A stretch of DNA of 64,000 nt from Yponomeuta sedellus (taxonomy: Eukaryota; Arthropoda; Insecta; Lepidoptera; Yponomeutidae), in assembly GCA_934045075.1 (NCBI GenBank), contig OW203734.1, forward strand, positions 11,667,516-11,731,515. The letters run 5' to 3'. The translations under genes were made by a program, and so were the position numbers. The notes beneath the pieces were generated by a model. That model had not been told where the DNA came from, did no database searches, and saw only the letters and a list, made by a program, of their open reading frames with translations. Below are positions 22,324 through 33,359 of the stretch, one piece after another; within the stretch, counting starts at the first letter, position 1; the number at the start of each line of letters is the position of its first letter.

Positions 22324-22659
22324 TCTAGCGGAGTTTTCAAAATCACCCTGACAACGTGAGTTTTTCTTAAACCTTCACGTATAAGGTACGATATTAAAGA
22401 TTTCGTCTTTATTCGTCAATAATTTAATGCTATTCGGTTTACACAATTCACCGCTTTGACCAAAGTTATAACAATCGAACAATATTCGCAAGTCGATTCG
22501 ATTCAATGAACTTTAACTTTAGCCATGTTGAATGCGACGTTTTGCTTAATTAATCACTCTGTAACTCAATATTTGCTTTGCTGAAGCCTTTTGATGAGAG
22601 GTAGCCTTTTCGCCTGTGGGAGGTAGACTTACGACTACTGTTAACAGATAAAATAACTG

Positions 22660-22940
22660 ATGATAATAACTTCCATACAACACATTCACATTACCTGGTC
22701 CCAAACTAGGATACTAGGATACCCAAACTTAGGCCGTTTGCACAATTTATCGATTGCCTCGTTGGTCAAGCCGTTAAGGTGCTTAGTTACCATGACAGAG
22801 GTCTTGGATTTGATTCCCATTGGAGGTACATTTAATTTTGTACTAGTGACCTCAGTCTGGGTGTATTTTGATGTTTGTGACGACTTTGCCTGGTATAGTA
22901 CAGGGTATCCTAGTTTGGAACCATGACTGTGTAGTATGGA
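22660..22940 (+). mobile_element. tRNA-related SINE, diverged (Gly-like tail group)
   Basis: A head-like region (CCTCGTTGGTCAAGC, TTTGATTCC) at about 22758-22822 is followed by the family tail GGGTATCCTAGTTTGGAACC. A short inverted tail piece (CCCAAACTAGGATACTAGGA) precedes it. Confidence 0.5.
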
Positions 22941-22957
22941 AGTTATTATTATTGATT

Positions 22958-23150
22958 AACTAGTTGTGACCCGCGGTTTATCGTTTTTCCCATGGGAATA
23001 AGATGATTTCCCCCAGTAAAATGTAGCCTTTGGGTTAATCCAGGAGGTCAGCTAACTCCATACCATATTTTATTAAAATCGCTCCAGGTGTTTAAAGGTG
23101 AAGAAGTAACAAACATACACACTCATAAACTTTCGCCTTTATAAACATTT
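22958..23150 (-). mobile_element. Helitron-like short element
   Basis: Begins AACTAGTTGTGACCCGCGG and ends near CTTTCGCCTTTATAA, the inverse of the 47.9-kb copy. On its own strand it ends in CTAGT after a GC-rich hairpin-like word. No coding. Confidence 0.45.
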
Positions 23151-23154
23151 AAAC

Positions 23155-23346
23155 ATTTACATACAGGCACATACATTGCTTCTGGCCCCACACTAGGATA
23201 CCCTGTGTCGTGGGAACCAGAAACAACGACATCACAAACATGTAAACATCCAAGACCTGGACTTTTTTTTTTGTTTCCAGTCGGGATTCGAACCCGGGAC
23301 CTCTTGCATGGTAGGCAGACGCGCTACCGCTACGCCACAGAGGTCG
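23155..23346 (-). mobile_element. tRNA-Gly-like SINE
   Basis: Minus strand: CCTCTGTGGCGTAGCGGTAGCG head, anticodon arm TCTGC-CTACCAT-GCA(A)GA, B box GGTTCGAATCC, then the tail CAGGGTATCCTAGTGTGGGG and TATGTAAATG. Same family as 59.9, 62.6 and 63.8 kb. Confidence 0.75.
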
Positions 23347-23378
23347 TCGTCTATAGTATTAGTGTGATGATTTTAATA

Positions 23379-23458
23379 TACGGCGGCCCCAAGTTGAAAT
23401 CGAACTCACGTCCTCCGGCTAGACATTCAGACGTGCTATCGCTAGACCAAGGGGGCTG
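23379..23458 (-). repeat. tRNA-like SINE head fragment
   Basis: Minus strand AGCCCCCTTGGTCTAGCGATAG…GAGTTCGATTTC has A- and B-box-like words; the arms pair poorly. Probably a SINE head. Confidence 0.4.
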
Positions 23459-23483
23459 TAACTAAACCCACCTTTGTGTCTAA

Positions 23484-23795
23484 TTTTTAGGGTTCCGTAC
23501 AAATTATGCCAAAAAGACCCGTGACTAACCGTCCGTCAGTCCGTACATCTGTCTGACTCTTATTTTGTTGAAGGCCGTTAATATTACATTATTAAAAAAC
23601 GAAAAAGATTATTAAAATCAACCTTGTGCTATGGCGCTCATTAGGGGAGGGCTATGTCCAGCAGTGGACTAATATAGCCTGAAGAAGAAGAAGTTCCCGT
23701 GATAAAGAGTCTTGTCAGACAGACGGACGGACGCACGAACAAAACAATAATCCTGTTAGGAGTCCGTATTTTTTTTCAGGTACGGAACCCTAAAA
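23484..23795. mobile_element. MITE with GGGTTCCGTAC termini, carrying a nested LINE tail
   Basis: Termini TTTTTAGGGTTCCGTAC (23484-23500) and the inverse GGTACGGAACCCTAAAA (23779-23795). Internal inverted words GTCCGTCAGTCCG and CGGACGGACG are also present. A plus-strand RTE-like LINE tail is nested at 23620-23693. No transposase. Confidence 0.65.
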
Positions 23796-23830
23796 CCAAT
23801 TGAGATAACCAAAAAACTGCCGATAGTGGC

Positions 23831-24046
23831 GTCTTCTTCTTCTTCAGGCTATATTAGTCCACTGCTGGACATAGCCCTCCCCTAATGAGCGCCATAGCGC
23901 AAGGTTGTGCCATCAATGGGGGGTAATGCCCATAATCCCCTCGCTGGGCATGCGGGTTGGGGATCGCAGTTTGGTGAAATTCTACTGCAGGGGGCGATGC
24001 TGCCCACCCCCCAGTTCGTGTCCCTTAGTCGCCTTTAACGACACAA
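23831..24046 (-). repeat. LINE 3'-end fragment (RTE-like tail family)
   Basis: Long copy with CTTCTTCTTCAGGCTATATT, TGGGCATGCGGGTTGGGG and GTCCCTTAGTCGCCTTTAACG. It stops abruptly where AT-rich sequence preceding the piggyBac remnant begins. Confidence 0.65.
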
Positions 24047-24183
24047 AAATATATATGGTAGAAATTGGAAAATAAATAGACACGTATTTTTTTTATTTTC
24101 AATGTTATTAAGAAAAATGGGGAAAATATAAGTTTTTTACTGTGGCTCAAATAAGGCACATGCAGCAAAAATCCCAAAAAAAT

Positions 24184-25360
24184 ACCCTAAAAAGCTACAA
24201 GCTGACTACCAACAGAATGATGTAGTATGAAACAGAAGAAAACGGTTTCTTTTCTCATGTAGGCACTGATTGACTCGGCATTTCCTGCATTCTACATGAG
24301 ATCTTCCTTTGCATTCTGGTACCTTGCAGCGCTGCCAAGAAGACCAGACAGGAAGATGGTCCAATTTATCCTGGCGTACGTCTTGTGACGGCATAATAGC
24401 TGAAGCACCCCTGGTTTTTTTCATCTGAATATCATTTTCTAGCCATAACACTGCTTACTTTGGCGTGACCCAGCTCTCTACTCCAGTAATCTCTAGTAGA
24501 CGGCAGTTGAATTATGGACATCATTAGGCATATACCTACGAACTGTTCAAACTCAGCTGTGGTGATAGTCAAAGGTTTTTCGGGTCGTTTGCCTAGTGAG
24601 TAAGCTATAGTTTCTCTTTTTATGTGCTCAAACATCTCGTCAGTAAATATTTGAAATATTGAATTGGCGTTTCCAATGCTTATATTACTGGTGTTATTTT
24701 TGTATCCCCAGTGAACTCTATCTCAGTATCATCCTTTTGGAGGTTTCCATCTCTCCATCGTGTATCATCGTGTATCGGAGCCATGTATCTCTCCAGGCTC
24801 TTGTGTCCCTCGAAAAAATCATGTTTGCTAGTGGAATATCATCCTCGGACTCGTTATCTGATTCGGACTCAGGAATAAAAATACCAGGTCTGTTAGTATG
24901 AAATCTTTTCTTTCTATAATCTTCATCATCTGAAAGTTCATCATTGCTGCCATCACTTGAGATATTTTGTATTATTGTATGCACACCGCCATAAAATCTT
25001 TTGGGATCCATAGTATCTGAAAATAAAAGGAAAATCGGTAAAAAGAGGGCAGTTTGAGAACTAAAATTATTACGCAATTACAAGAAAAAGTATATCATAC
25101 CTGCTGCTGTATCAATTTGAAACTATAAAAACACGTCTTTTATTGCATGGTGGCTCAAATATGACGGAGGAAAAAATAATATTTTTGCATACTGGTACGA
25201 ATTAGGTACCTACAAACAGAAACTTCGTGATATTCATTACAAAACAAATGAAAAATGATAAAACCTTACCCTTGTTCAATAGTTGACACTCCTAACAAAC
25301 ACCACCAAATTTTTCACAGTAATACGAGCACTTTTTATATACACTTCTGAATTTTCAAAA
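24184..25360 (-). pseudogene. piggyBac-type transposase, internally deleted
   Basis: The coding part starts at ATG 25011 (MDPKRFYGGVHTIIQ), has an acidic stretch SDDEDYRK…ESESDNESEDDIPLA, then after at least two frameshifts continues with GNANSIFQIFTDEMFEHIKR and GKRPEKPLTITTAEFEQFVG. It then jumps directly to the C-terminal cysteine-rich domain WQRCKVPECKGRSHVECRKC, ending at about 24206. The central catalytic region with the DDD residues, several hundred residues in working transposases, is missing. Upstream, TATATAAAAAG at about 25333-25343, a leader, a donor AAGG|GTAAGG near 25270 and an acceptor TTTTCAG just before ATACTATGG mark a leader intron of about 250 bp. Terminal inverted repeats were not identified. 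The DNA can no longer encode an active enzyme. Confidence 0.75.
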
Positions 25361-25579
25361 CTCCGACTAGTCAGCCGACAAGAAAATACTTGTCAACTGA
25401 CGTAATATGTCCATAGATGGCATTAGATGTTTTTTTTTGAGGCACGTATGGTTTGTTTACGATCCAAGAAGCAGAAAACTATGCAAAACGTAGAAAATAG
25501 TAACATTTCTGCTTAAAATTTGGTTCGGTCTGTAAATGGACCAAGATGCGGTAAAGGGTTTGATTGATGCGCGACAAGC

Positions 25580-25623
25580 TATATGTTATATTATATAGTT
25601 AACATGTTATAATATAACATATA
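25580..25623. repeat. AT palindrome, 16-bp perfect arms
   Basis: TATATGTTATATTATA (25580-25595) pairs perfectly with 25608-25623 around a 12-bp loop. Confidence 0.8.
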
Positions 25624-25639
25624 TACAACTCAGTTCAAT

Positions 25640-27950
25640 TGTATATAACTCAAAATGTCTGTTTTGTGATTTAATTGGTTTTCGCGGTATAGCGGCAATA
25701 ATTATATGCTAGATATTAAATACCTTAACTTTTTAAATGACTGGTGTGCAATCAAAAGTTATCTATCAATGTATGCTGATAAATGTTAGCTTATCACTAA
25801 ACTTCGTATACTCTGCAAGAAATGTCACTTCTCGACAAAAGAACTATGCCTTCTCTGCAAATAATATTAGTTTGGGAGCAAGCGCGCACCTTTGTGTTTG
25901 TATAGATATATAATTTTTAGGTACCAACGGTGTGTTGAAAACTGTTGAGTGAATGTTAATGGGCGTTTATGTAAATCTATTTTTAAGGGTTTAACGAGTT
26001 GAGTTGAAACGAAACTACGACAAAGTACAAAATAGATAGGTAAACATTTTTGCATTATCTACGAAGGTAGGAAATTGAGATAGAAATGTTTTTTTAATAA
26101 ATCCGCTGACTGCTAACCAGTCTACGATTTCCTCATACAATATAACTTTTTCTGCATACAATTAATACTTACGGCAAGCCATGCATCGTGCTCTAATGAT
26201 TTGCCAATCATTGATTCTCGATTAATGAATTCTTCTTTTACCAGGGTTAACCAGCGTTTAGCTAGTCTGTTTTTTGATTCAATGTAAAAAATACAGTCAC
26301 TTTGATATTAAGTCTGCACATAATCCATTGCCGCCATTACATTTGTTTACATTCTCTGTATGGACATCATACAAATTTATTTTTTAATGGTCGTGACAAA
26401 CAATGGTTAAATATATCGCGCGTTCCAGTTGAATAACAGTTCTATACCAAATCCGTTATTGTTTTTTGAAATACCTTTGTTTGATGAGTTACTAAATTAT
26501 AATACATTTGATTAAAAAAGTTCCTGGTCAAACTAATGCACTTTTAACAATTTAAAAAGTCTACCGAGTACAACTATAAGTATATTGACTACTGCGAATT
26601 TTTTGCATCGATAAATAAAACTTTACAAAGTAGAGACGTAACTCTTTTATAGTAAGTATAACGAGTGTAACCTTTTACCATGTCCGGATGAATTACCAAT
26701 AACAGTAATAATAAATTTAACACCAACCAAACGGTCGTGATAAATATCCACCGTAATTTCGTAGAACAGCTCAATAATTACGATACGCTTAAGTGGATAA
26801 TAATCGCGACACTTTAGCGTAGTCTAAGATTATTTTCCGTTTCCTAAATGGCTTTGAGCCTTTTTCCAATATATAATTGTTATTGCTGATTATTTTAATG
26901 ATTGTTAAAAAAATTAATGGTTTCAAAACCACCACCGTTTTTACGAAAATATAACGTTCGTTAATAGAATGAAAACAATTCGTTAACAACGTCAGTTATA
27001 TAGTTTATGATTAGTTAAAAGTCCTCATAAAAGTGATATTTTCCAGATAATCGTTGACGGACTGGACATTGGAGAATGAAGTAGATAGATGTACAATATG
27101 AATTATTCATACCTTAATAAGAAAATCAAAATAATAATTTCATAAACGGTCACATACAAATAATTCAATACACATAAAAAATGATACATCTAATATAAAA
27201 AAATCGTGTCACCGTGTTTATGGAACTACACCGAAACGGCTTAAACGATTTTGTAGATTTTTTTTGTCACTATTTCGTACGTCTGAGAATATGTCGTATG
27301 CCAATTAATATGACCAAAAAATCAGGTAAGATAATCCGGACTTAAGTCAATAATAATATATAGGAATTAAATGTTATACAATTTACTCAGTGTCTAAAGA
27401 GTATAAATTTATGTTCATAAACCAACTGCCTATGGCTGTATATTAGTTCTGTGGAAACCCTTGGCTCTCTACGTTAATTTTATAACTTAGCATCTTAATT
27501 GCAGGGTCGAAGCGGCTTTTCATCAGGGCCTCCTTTCATTTGCCCTCCCTTCTTAAGTGAAAAAGTCACAGTTTGAATACGAAATATACAGTGGGTGGCA
27601 TACTTCTTTTTATGGAGCGGCATAATTTTGTCATAATTTCTTCGTTTTTACCCAAATGCGAAAGAAAGTTTTGGTCGCGCGTATGCAGGTATATACGTAT
27701 CTTTCCTTATTCCAAAGAAAAAAGGCTTGACAGGTTTTGACAAATTAGATGTCTTAAAAAAGGTGTTAATGACGCCATTAACAACTCGCACATGACATAA
27801 GGAAAAAAATGGCGGATGCCAACAGTCGTATTATTGGTAAAAAGTATTAAATACAAAAACTTAATGAAAAAACCAAATCACCAATGTATTACTTTTTTTT
27901 TGAGTATGTTTTCGCATAACTTGGTCAAACTTTAACCGATTTCGATATAT
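25640..27950. other. Long gene-poor stretch
   Basis: Short frames (62, 61 and 66 codons on the minus strand) have no recognisable domains. A weak Helitron-like 5' word (AAAATCGTGTCACCGTGTTT) lies at about 27203-27222. Otherwise nothing could be supported. Confidence 0.4.
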
Positions 27951-27960
27951 ATTTTTTGTT

Positions 27961-28042
27961 TTATTCTAATAAAACTTTTTATTAGAATAAAATGGGGGAA
28001 ATGGGATGCTACATCTATCTAGCATCCCCTTTCCCCCATTTT
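27961..28042. repeat. Two adjacent strong hairpins
   Basis: Hairpin 1: TTATTCTAATAAA (27961-27973) with its perfect complement (27978-27990). Hairpin 2: 27989-28011 with 28020-28042, 22 of 23 positions pairing (arm AAAATGGGGGAAATGGGATG plus CTA), loop of 8. They share two bases. Confidence 0.85.
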
Positions 28043-28049
28043 AATTTGG

Positions 28050-28890
28050 TGAAGATCTGATGAAGACTTTCAGAGATGGAGAACGGAACTCTTTAATGGA
28101 CAGCAGCAAATAAAGCCTATGCATCATTGCATTAGAAATATACATACGTTTCATAAAGTATGGCGTAAAATTTGTCTCAGGGTAATTTGGTGAATTTCTG
28201 ATGAAAACTTTGACAGATGGAAATTGAGAACTTCAAATTTTAAGGTAAAAAATTAAGTTAAGTTTTGATGTTACAAACACTTTTTTCATCTAATACTTTC
28301 ATTCAGCAACTTATTCTCTGATGTCTCGTGAACATTGTTTTGAAGATCATCAGCTTGAATGTTGTTTTTGAGATGTTCTAAGCTTCTATTCTAGAAAGAA
28401 ATATGTCGTTTTCACTTAAGTATTCAATTTCACTTTCTATAGACGAAGTCTGATGATGACCAGCTCAAAACCCAGATCCAGGATACCTTTGGACCTAGAA
28501 ACACGAAATTAAAGTTGAAAGGTATGTTTTCATTATCACTTGCTACACTAAGAATATTAAGATTCAGATGCCCAAGATCATCTGCTCGAATATCGTTTTC
28601 GAGAGATTCTAAGCTGCTAGTCTAGATAGAAATATGCCGTTTTCACTAAAGTATTAAATTTTACTGTCACTTTCTGTAGCCAAAGATTGGAAGTCTGATG
28701 ATGACCAGCTCACACCCAGATCTAGGGCCCTGTTGCACCTAGAAACCCGGAATTATGTTGAAATTTTGAAATTTCATTATCACTTGCTACACTAGGAAAA
28801 TTAGGAGTCCAATGACGAGTAGCCCAAAACACCTAGATGTAAGGTACCGTTGCACCTACAAAACCAGAATTTAAGCCAAAATACACAATT
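28050..28890 (+). repeat. Degenerate long-period tandem repeats
   Basis: AGTCTGATGATGACCAGCTC recurs at about 28448 and 28693, and AGATCATC(A/T)GCT words at 28344 and 28575, giving a period of about 231-245 bp. A third partial unit starts near 28805. A related ~135-bp pair (TGGTGAA…TCTGATGAA…AGATGGA) precedes it. Confidence 0.65.
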
Positions 28891-29223
28891 TTACTGTCGT
28901 GGTTATTAGTCCCTCAATAAAAAATATACTATAAGTACGAATAGTAATTAAAACCAATTATCTATTCAGTAAAATGTAAAATAAAGACCGACTCTTCGAA
29001 TTTGTAGGTCATATTCGTTTAAATTATTTCTGTGTTTTCAGTGCCTACTTGCTGTACTGTACACCAGAAGTAGTATTTTTTTATCAATCACTTTTTTTTG
29101 TTTATTCACTATAATGATAATGTTGATAGATACGGTTGTCAGTAAGAGTATGCCTTTGTCAGTTTTCGATCGGCTTAGTCGGTAGTTTGGGATTTGTCTA
29201 AGGGAGGTGAAATTGCTTAGCAT

Positions 29224-29345
29224 AATCCTCTGTTACATAAACACACGCCTGCATCCCTGAGGGGTAGGCAAATACCAGGATTTGCACTATAGGTGACACA
29301 GCCACTAGGAACGCAACTACTAACGAAACAGGCGTGAGTTTGGGT
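29224..29345 (-). repeat. LINE 3'-UTR fragment between direct repeats
   Basis: CTGAGGGGTAGGCAAATACC matches the 21.6-kb LINE 3' region. It lies between two ATCCTCTGTT words, the second of which is also the left flank of the next SINE. Confidence 0.45.
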
Positions 29346-29361
29346 AATGTAATCCTCTGTT

Positions 29362-29739
29362 GCCGAAGCGCTCGTGGCCTAATCGAACCGAGTGATTGGA
29401 ATTAATCAGTTGAGTTGAGTTAATCAACAACAGGCGCGGTTAGGTGCAGAATGGGTGACCGTCACGTGACTACCGCTAGTGGCATTTGTTTCGAGCGCTT
29501 CCGTGCTTTGCAAAGCACGCTAAGCCGTTGGTGCCAGCTGTCATGTAACGGCGGTTGTTAAGCCATATCAGAGGCCTTATGGGCGGCTTGATAACTTCTC
29601 ACAGTAAGGCCTGCCACTGACTTACAATCCTCCAACGACCCGGACTTGACCTCCGTGGTGGAGTACGGCCTAACCTTTCTGCGATGCAGGAAGATACCCG
29701 TGCCCCAGCAGTGCGGACATACAAGGGTTGATGCCGGAC
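29362..29739 (+). mobile_element. Full-length 5S-rRNA-like SINE with 10-bp duplication
   Basis: Flanked by ATCCTCTGTT (29352-29361 and 29740-29749). The head reads GCTCGTGGCCTAATCGAACC, then a variable segment, then CAACAACAGGCGCGGTTAGG and GAATGGGTGACCG. This order follows the internal control region of 5S rRNA (AGTTAAGCAAC, then GG(T)TAGTACTTGGATGGGTGACCG). The body and tail (CCGTGGTGGAGTACGGCC, GCCCCAGCAG) are shared by eight other copies. No poly(A) tail. Confidence 0.75.
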
Positions 29740-29749
29740 ATCCTCTGTT

Positions 29750-30522
29750 ACATCAATAATAGTGCACCAATATTGTGTTAAACCTCTCTCTGTTATTTAT
29801 ATAATCTAGAGGACTAAGCTAGGTATTATATACAAAGAAAATATGTTTTCATTTCTTATACTCGGAAAGTAAGTAGTGTTGTTTTGATCTGATTATTGGG
29901 TCTGCTGCTTCCCTCTTTAGAGAGTAATCTTCTAATGCCGATGGATGTAAGTATGATAGAGACATGGAAGGATGAAAGTATTTTCAGTACTTTTGGTAAA
30001 ACGTAGGACACATCTTTTATATTCATTAAAAATGATAGAATGTGAAGTAAAAAGGATAGTTGGCACTACAAACGTGCTTAAATTCACCTCAAAATAGAGT
30101 TTGGCCTGGTATCCCTGATAGCGACGTGATGCAGCGCTTTTACTCGGGTAATGTCACTGCCAAAAGATGAGCGTTCGCCTGAATAAATTTGCGATACAAG
30201 GTGAATAATACAAGTACAAAGTAAATATCTTCTTTGCGACAAGTTGTCACGGAATTCTACTTAAGAATTGTATTGTATGTAAATTAATTTTGATATAATA
30301 GGTTTTGAATCAAGTGTAAAGTGCTGAGCTCAATGGCTGGCAGTAATTATTTAGAAACCCTAGACAGAACGCTGCCTTGCTTTCGCTAACCAAACTTCTA
30401 TAAGAAAAAAAGAGATGGCATTACGTTCATCGGTGCACCGATTTTACGATGCGTACAGCCTCTTGAAAAAAATAAAAAAGACTCGATTCCTAAACTATCT
30501 ATAATGTAAAGTACCTTGGACG
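29750..30522. other. No recognisable feature
   Basis: No supported frame or shared repeat seen. Confidence 0.4.
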
Positions 30523-30690
30523 GCTTCGGTGGCGCAACGGTTTGGCACGCTGACTGTAAAACCGAAGGTCTCTGGTTCGATCCCCGGCCGGGTCAAACTA
30601 GGAAACGAACTTTTCTAGTTTGTCTCGGGTTTTGGATGTTATATGTGTATTTATTGTATTAAATCTATCGTCGAGTTAGCACCTGTAGTA
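30523..30690 (+). mobile_element. tRNA-derived SINE, distinct family
   Basis: Head GCTTCGGTGGCGCAACGG…GACTGTAAAACCGAAGG with B box GGTTCGATCCCC. The anticodon region reads TGTAAA, recalling tRNA-Tyr, but the arms do not pair well enough for a tRNA gene. The tail GTTTTGGATGTTATATGTG is of the kind seen in moth SINEs. Confidence 0.6.
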
Positions 30691-31272
30691 CAAGTCACTT
30701 AGTTGTACTTAGTATGGGACTAACGAGATCTGTAAAAATTGCCCATGAATATACATTTTTTTAACTTTTACTTGCAAATTTGTACCTCGGTGCGCGAGTG
30801 CTACTCGCACTTGGCCGGTTTTTGTTTTGCTAAATTCATAACCCATAAATGTGTTCGTACACCGAAGATTTCCGGTGCAGAAGGAAGAAGAAGGAAGCAA
30901 GAAGGAAGTCCATAAAAACTTCCTAAAAAACTAATAAGACTTCCTTTGTTTTCAAAGACTTCCTGAAAATTCGCCTCGTAATTATTGTCGTTGACTGTAC
31001 GTGAAGACCTTAGAAAATATATTTTTATCGCGTTCACGGTTCAGTGCTTTTGACTCGCGGTGTTGCCGCAAAGCTGTTACATTACAAATTGACGCAATTA
31101 GTATCGGAGCTTAGTATAACAGCACGCTTCCACGGCTGGCGTGGTCGAGATCATTACGTGTAGTTTTGTTCTGGACTTACTGTTGCATTCATCTGGGCGT
31201 GAATAGATTCTAAATTACGTAGACGTACGTGTCTAATAATATTAGGCACAAACGAATCTACCACATACTATA

Positions 31273-31395
31273 TAAGATAACATAAGAATATTCTTTATTG
31301 TATACCGGAAAAATAGTTACAGAAACTGCAGATACAAAAGAAGAAATACAATTGGCGGCCTTATTGATAATAGCAATTTCTTCCAGCAACCTCTA
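31273..31395 (-). repeat. LINE 3'-end fragment (AATAAAGAATATTCTTATC family)
   Basis: GATAACATAAGAATATTCTT, ACAATTGGCGGCCTTATTG and TTTCTTCCAGCAACC. Confidence 0.6.
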
Positions 31396-31584
31396 ATTGG
31401 AGAATTTGCCGAGGAGAAATAGATATAGTTTGTTGTTTTATGAAAGTCGATACTATTTTATTCCACTGATAAAATTAAAAAGTATAGTTAATATTAACAA
31501 ACAACTTTTGCCACTTATAGACTGATTTCTTTTAATATAGGTAGACCACTTGCACGATGTTCAGATGATATCAGGGCTATTACA

Positions 31585-31680
31585 CGGTCGACAAAAACCA
31601 CAAACCGATCGCGATGGAGGACCCATGAGGAGGCACACGTCCAACACTGGACAAGCAAATGCTAAAGAAGAAGATTTGTT
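31585..31680 (+). pseudogene. LINE ORF2 C-terminal scrap
   Basis: A plus-strand frame gives EAHVQHWTSKC and a stop, then AAGAAGAAG. It parallels the GE.YVQ.W ending of the RTE-like copies, while upstream DNA encodes an RW-type word. Confidence 0.45.
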
Positions 31681-31689
31681 TAGCCATAA

Positions 31690-33199
31690 CTGTAATAAAA
31701 CTAAAATCAATGATTTACCGGGCGTCGATATCAGGGTTCGTTTTATGAAGAACCACCGTCTCACAAATTGGATGTGAGTCAATCCACGGCACGGTTCTAG
31801 AATAGGTATTCTTTATAAATTGTTTTTTTTACACAGGGGTAGGTAGGTAGGCAATGGCAAGAGTTTACCACGATCCTGACAAAGAAACCTTAAAAAAAAT
31901 TGGTTATTATTTATTCATATTGCTTTAAATTACATACACACATAAGCTTACGGCAGTATAGTATAAAAGGATAGGCCAATTTTTTACATAAATTATGATA
32001 TAACAAGTGTTGGAAGTCATTAAGTTTGTAAAGAATACAAAAAAGCTAGTAAAATTTTTTCATTCGACGAAAAGACACAATAATTTAATAAAAATCAGAT
32101 ATATTACAAACACAAGTGTGTTCCTTCTGATTCTTCTTCTTTTCCATGGTGTGCCACAAATCTAAGTATATTGATATATAATCATTCACGTAACTACACA
32201 TCTAACCATCAATTCCATATAGCATACTCTCTTTCAAACAACCTGCACGAAAATAGTATTAGAAAACACTTTTTACTCCACCCGTTATGTACAGTAAATT
32301 CCACGTTTTCGGGATAATTTTGATGGCACTGGTAACATTAAGGCGCGGAGATAAGATTGAGTCTTTCACTTACGTAATGTAACAGACGAGGTTTGGCGCA
32401 CATAGATAGAATGGTTTTTATTGTATAACAAATGGACGCTTTTACACCCACATTTATTTGAAAAGACGGTATCTAGAAATTCTATAGTCTTATCAAACGA
32501 TGTTCACGAGAGAATGTTCTCTATAGGGCAGATAGACAACGTTGGCTTTGTGATAGGTCGCGTTGTCACCGAAAACGGAAACCTAAAGAAAAAGAAAAAA
32601 AAACTAAAAACAAAAAAGAGGCTCAAGTCCTGGCCAAAAAACGGCAGCATTAGTAGAAGAAACATTCGGGGGCAAGCTGAAGGCAATTTTCCGGGACAAA
32701 GCGTTCCGTTGATAAATGACAAGTCCTCAACAGCTGTACAGAAAACTCAACGGTAAATTATGGCGGCATCCTAGCGCAATAAATTAATTTCGCTTGGAGT
32801 AATTATTATTACGTCAATACAACAAGCGAACATCGGGTTTGTTAAGTCAAGAGCCGCCCTGTTGTGTACGTATAGTTCAGATATAATTATGTATGTAGAG
32901 AACAGATATTTTTTTCAAGTCCTTTAACCTGTAAAATTTTATCGAAAATGATCCAACAAATGAACCTATTGTTATTTCAGGCAACAGGGTAAAACATTCT
33001 TTCTTCGATATACATTATCAAGACGCAGAAGATATTGTTCTTTATCATCACGCAAAATGAAATGTACAGAATAAAAATATCATAATTTTTTTTTTGTCAT
33101 GGATAATTTAAACCATGAACTTTATGTACGTAAATCTTGGTCTCGATTAAGTTAAATTAAATTTGTTCCGACAACTCTACCCGACTTAAAAGCCATCAT
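31690..33199. other. No recognisable gene
   Basis: Holds a LINE 3'-UTR scrap at about 31832-31885 (CACAGGGGTAGGTAGG…CGATCCTGACA). A 111-codon lysine-rich frame at 32421-32756 (+) has A-rich low complexity and no domain. Otherwise empty. Confidence 0.4.
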
Positions 33200-33359
33200 T
33201 TCAACTCATGTATATCCCCACCGCTGGGACACGGGTCTCTTCTTGCATTGCAGGAAGGTTAGGCCATACTCCACCACGGAGGCCAAGTCCGGGTTAGTGG
33301 AGGATTATATGCCAATGGTGGGCCTTACTGTCAGAAGTTATCAAGCCCATAAGGTCTGT
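33200..33359 (-). mobile_element. 5'-truncated 5S-rRNA-like SINE
   Basis: Only the tail half is present, in minus orientation (CACGGGTCTCTTCTTGCATT, GGAGGCCAAGTCCGGGTTAG). Confidence 0.6.

Noticed and set aside
32421..32756. Lysine-rich 111-codon frame
   Set aside because: A-rich low-complexity DNA, no domain or promoter signal.
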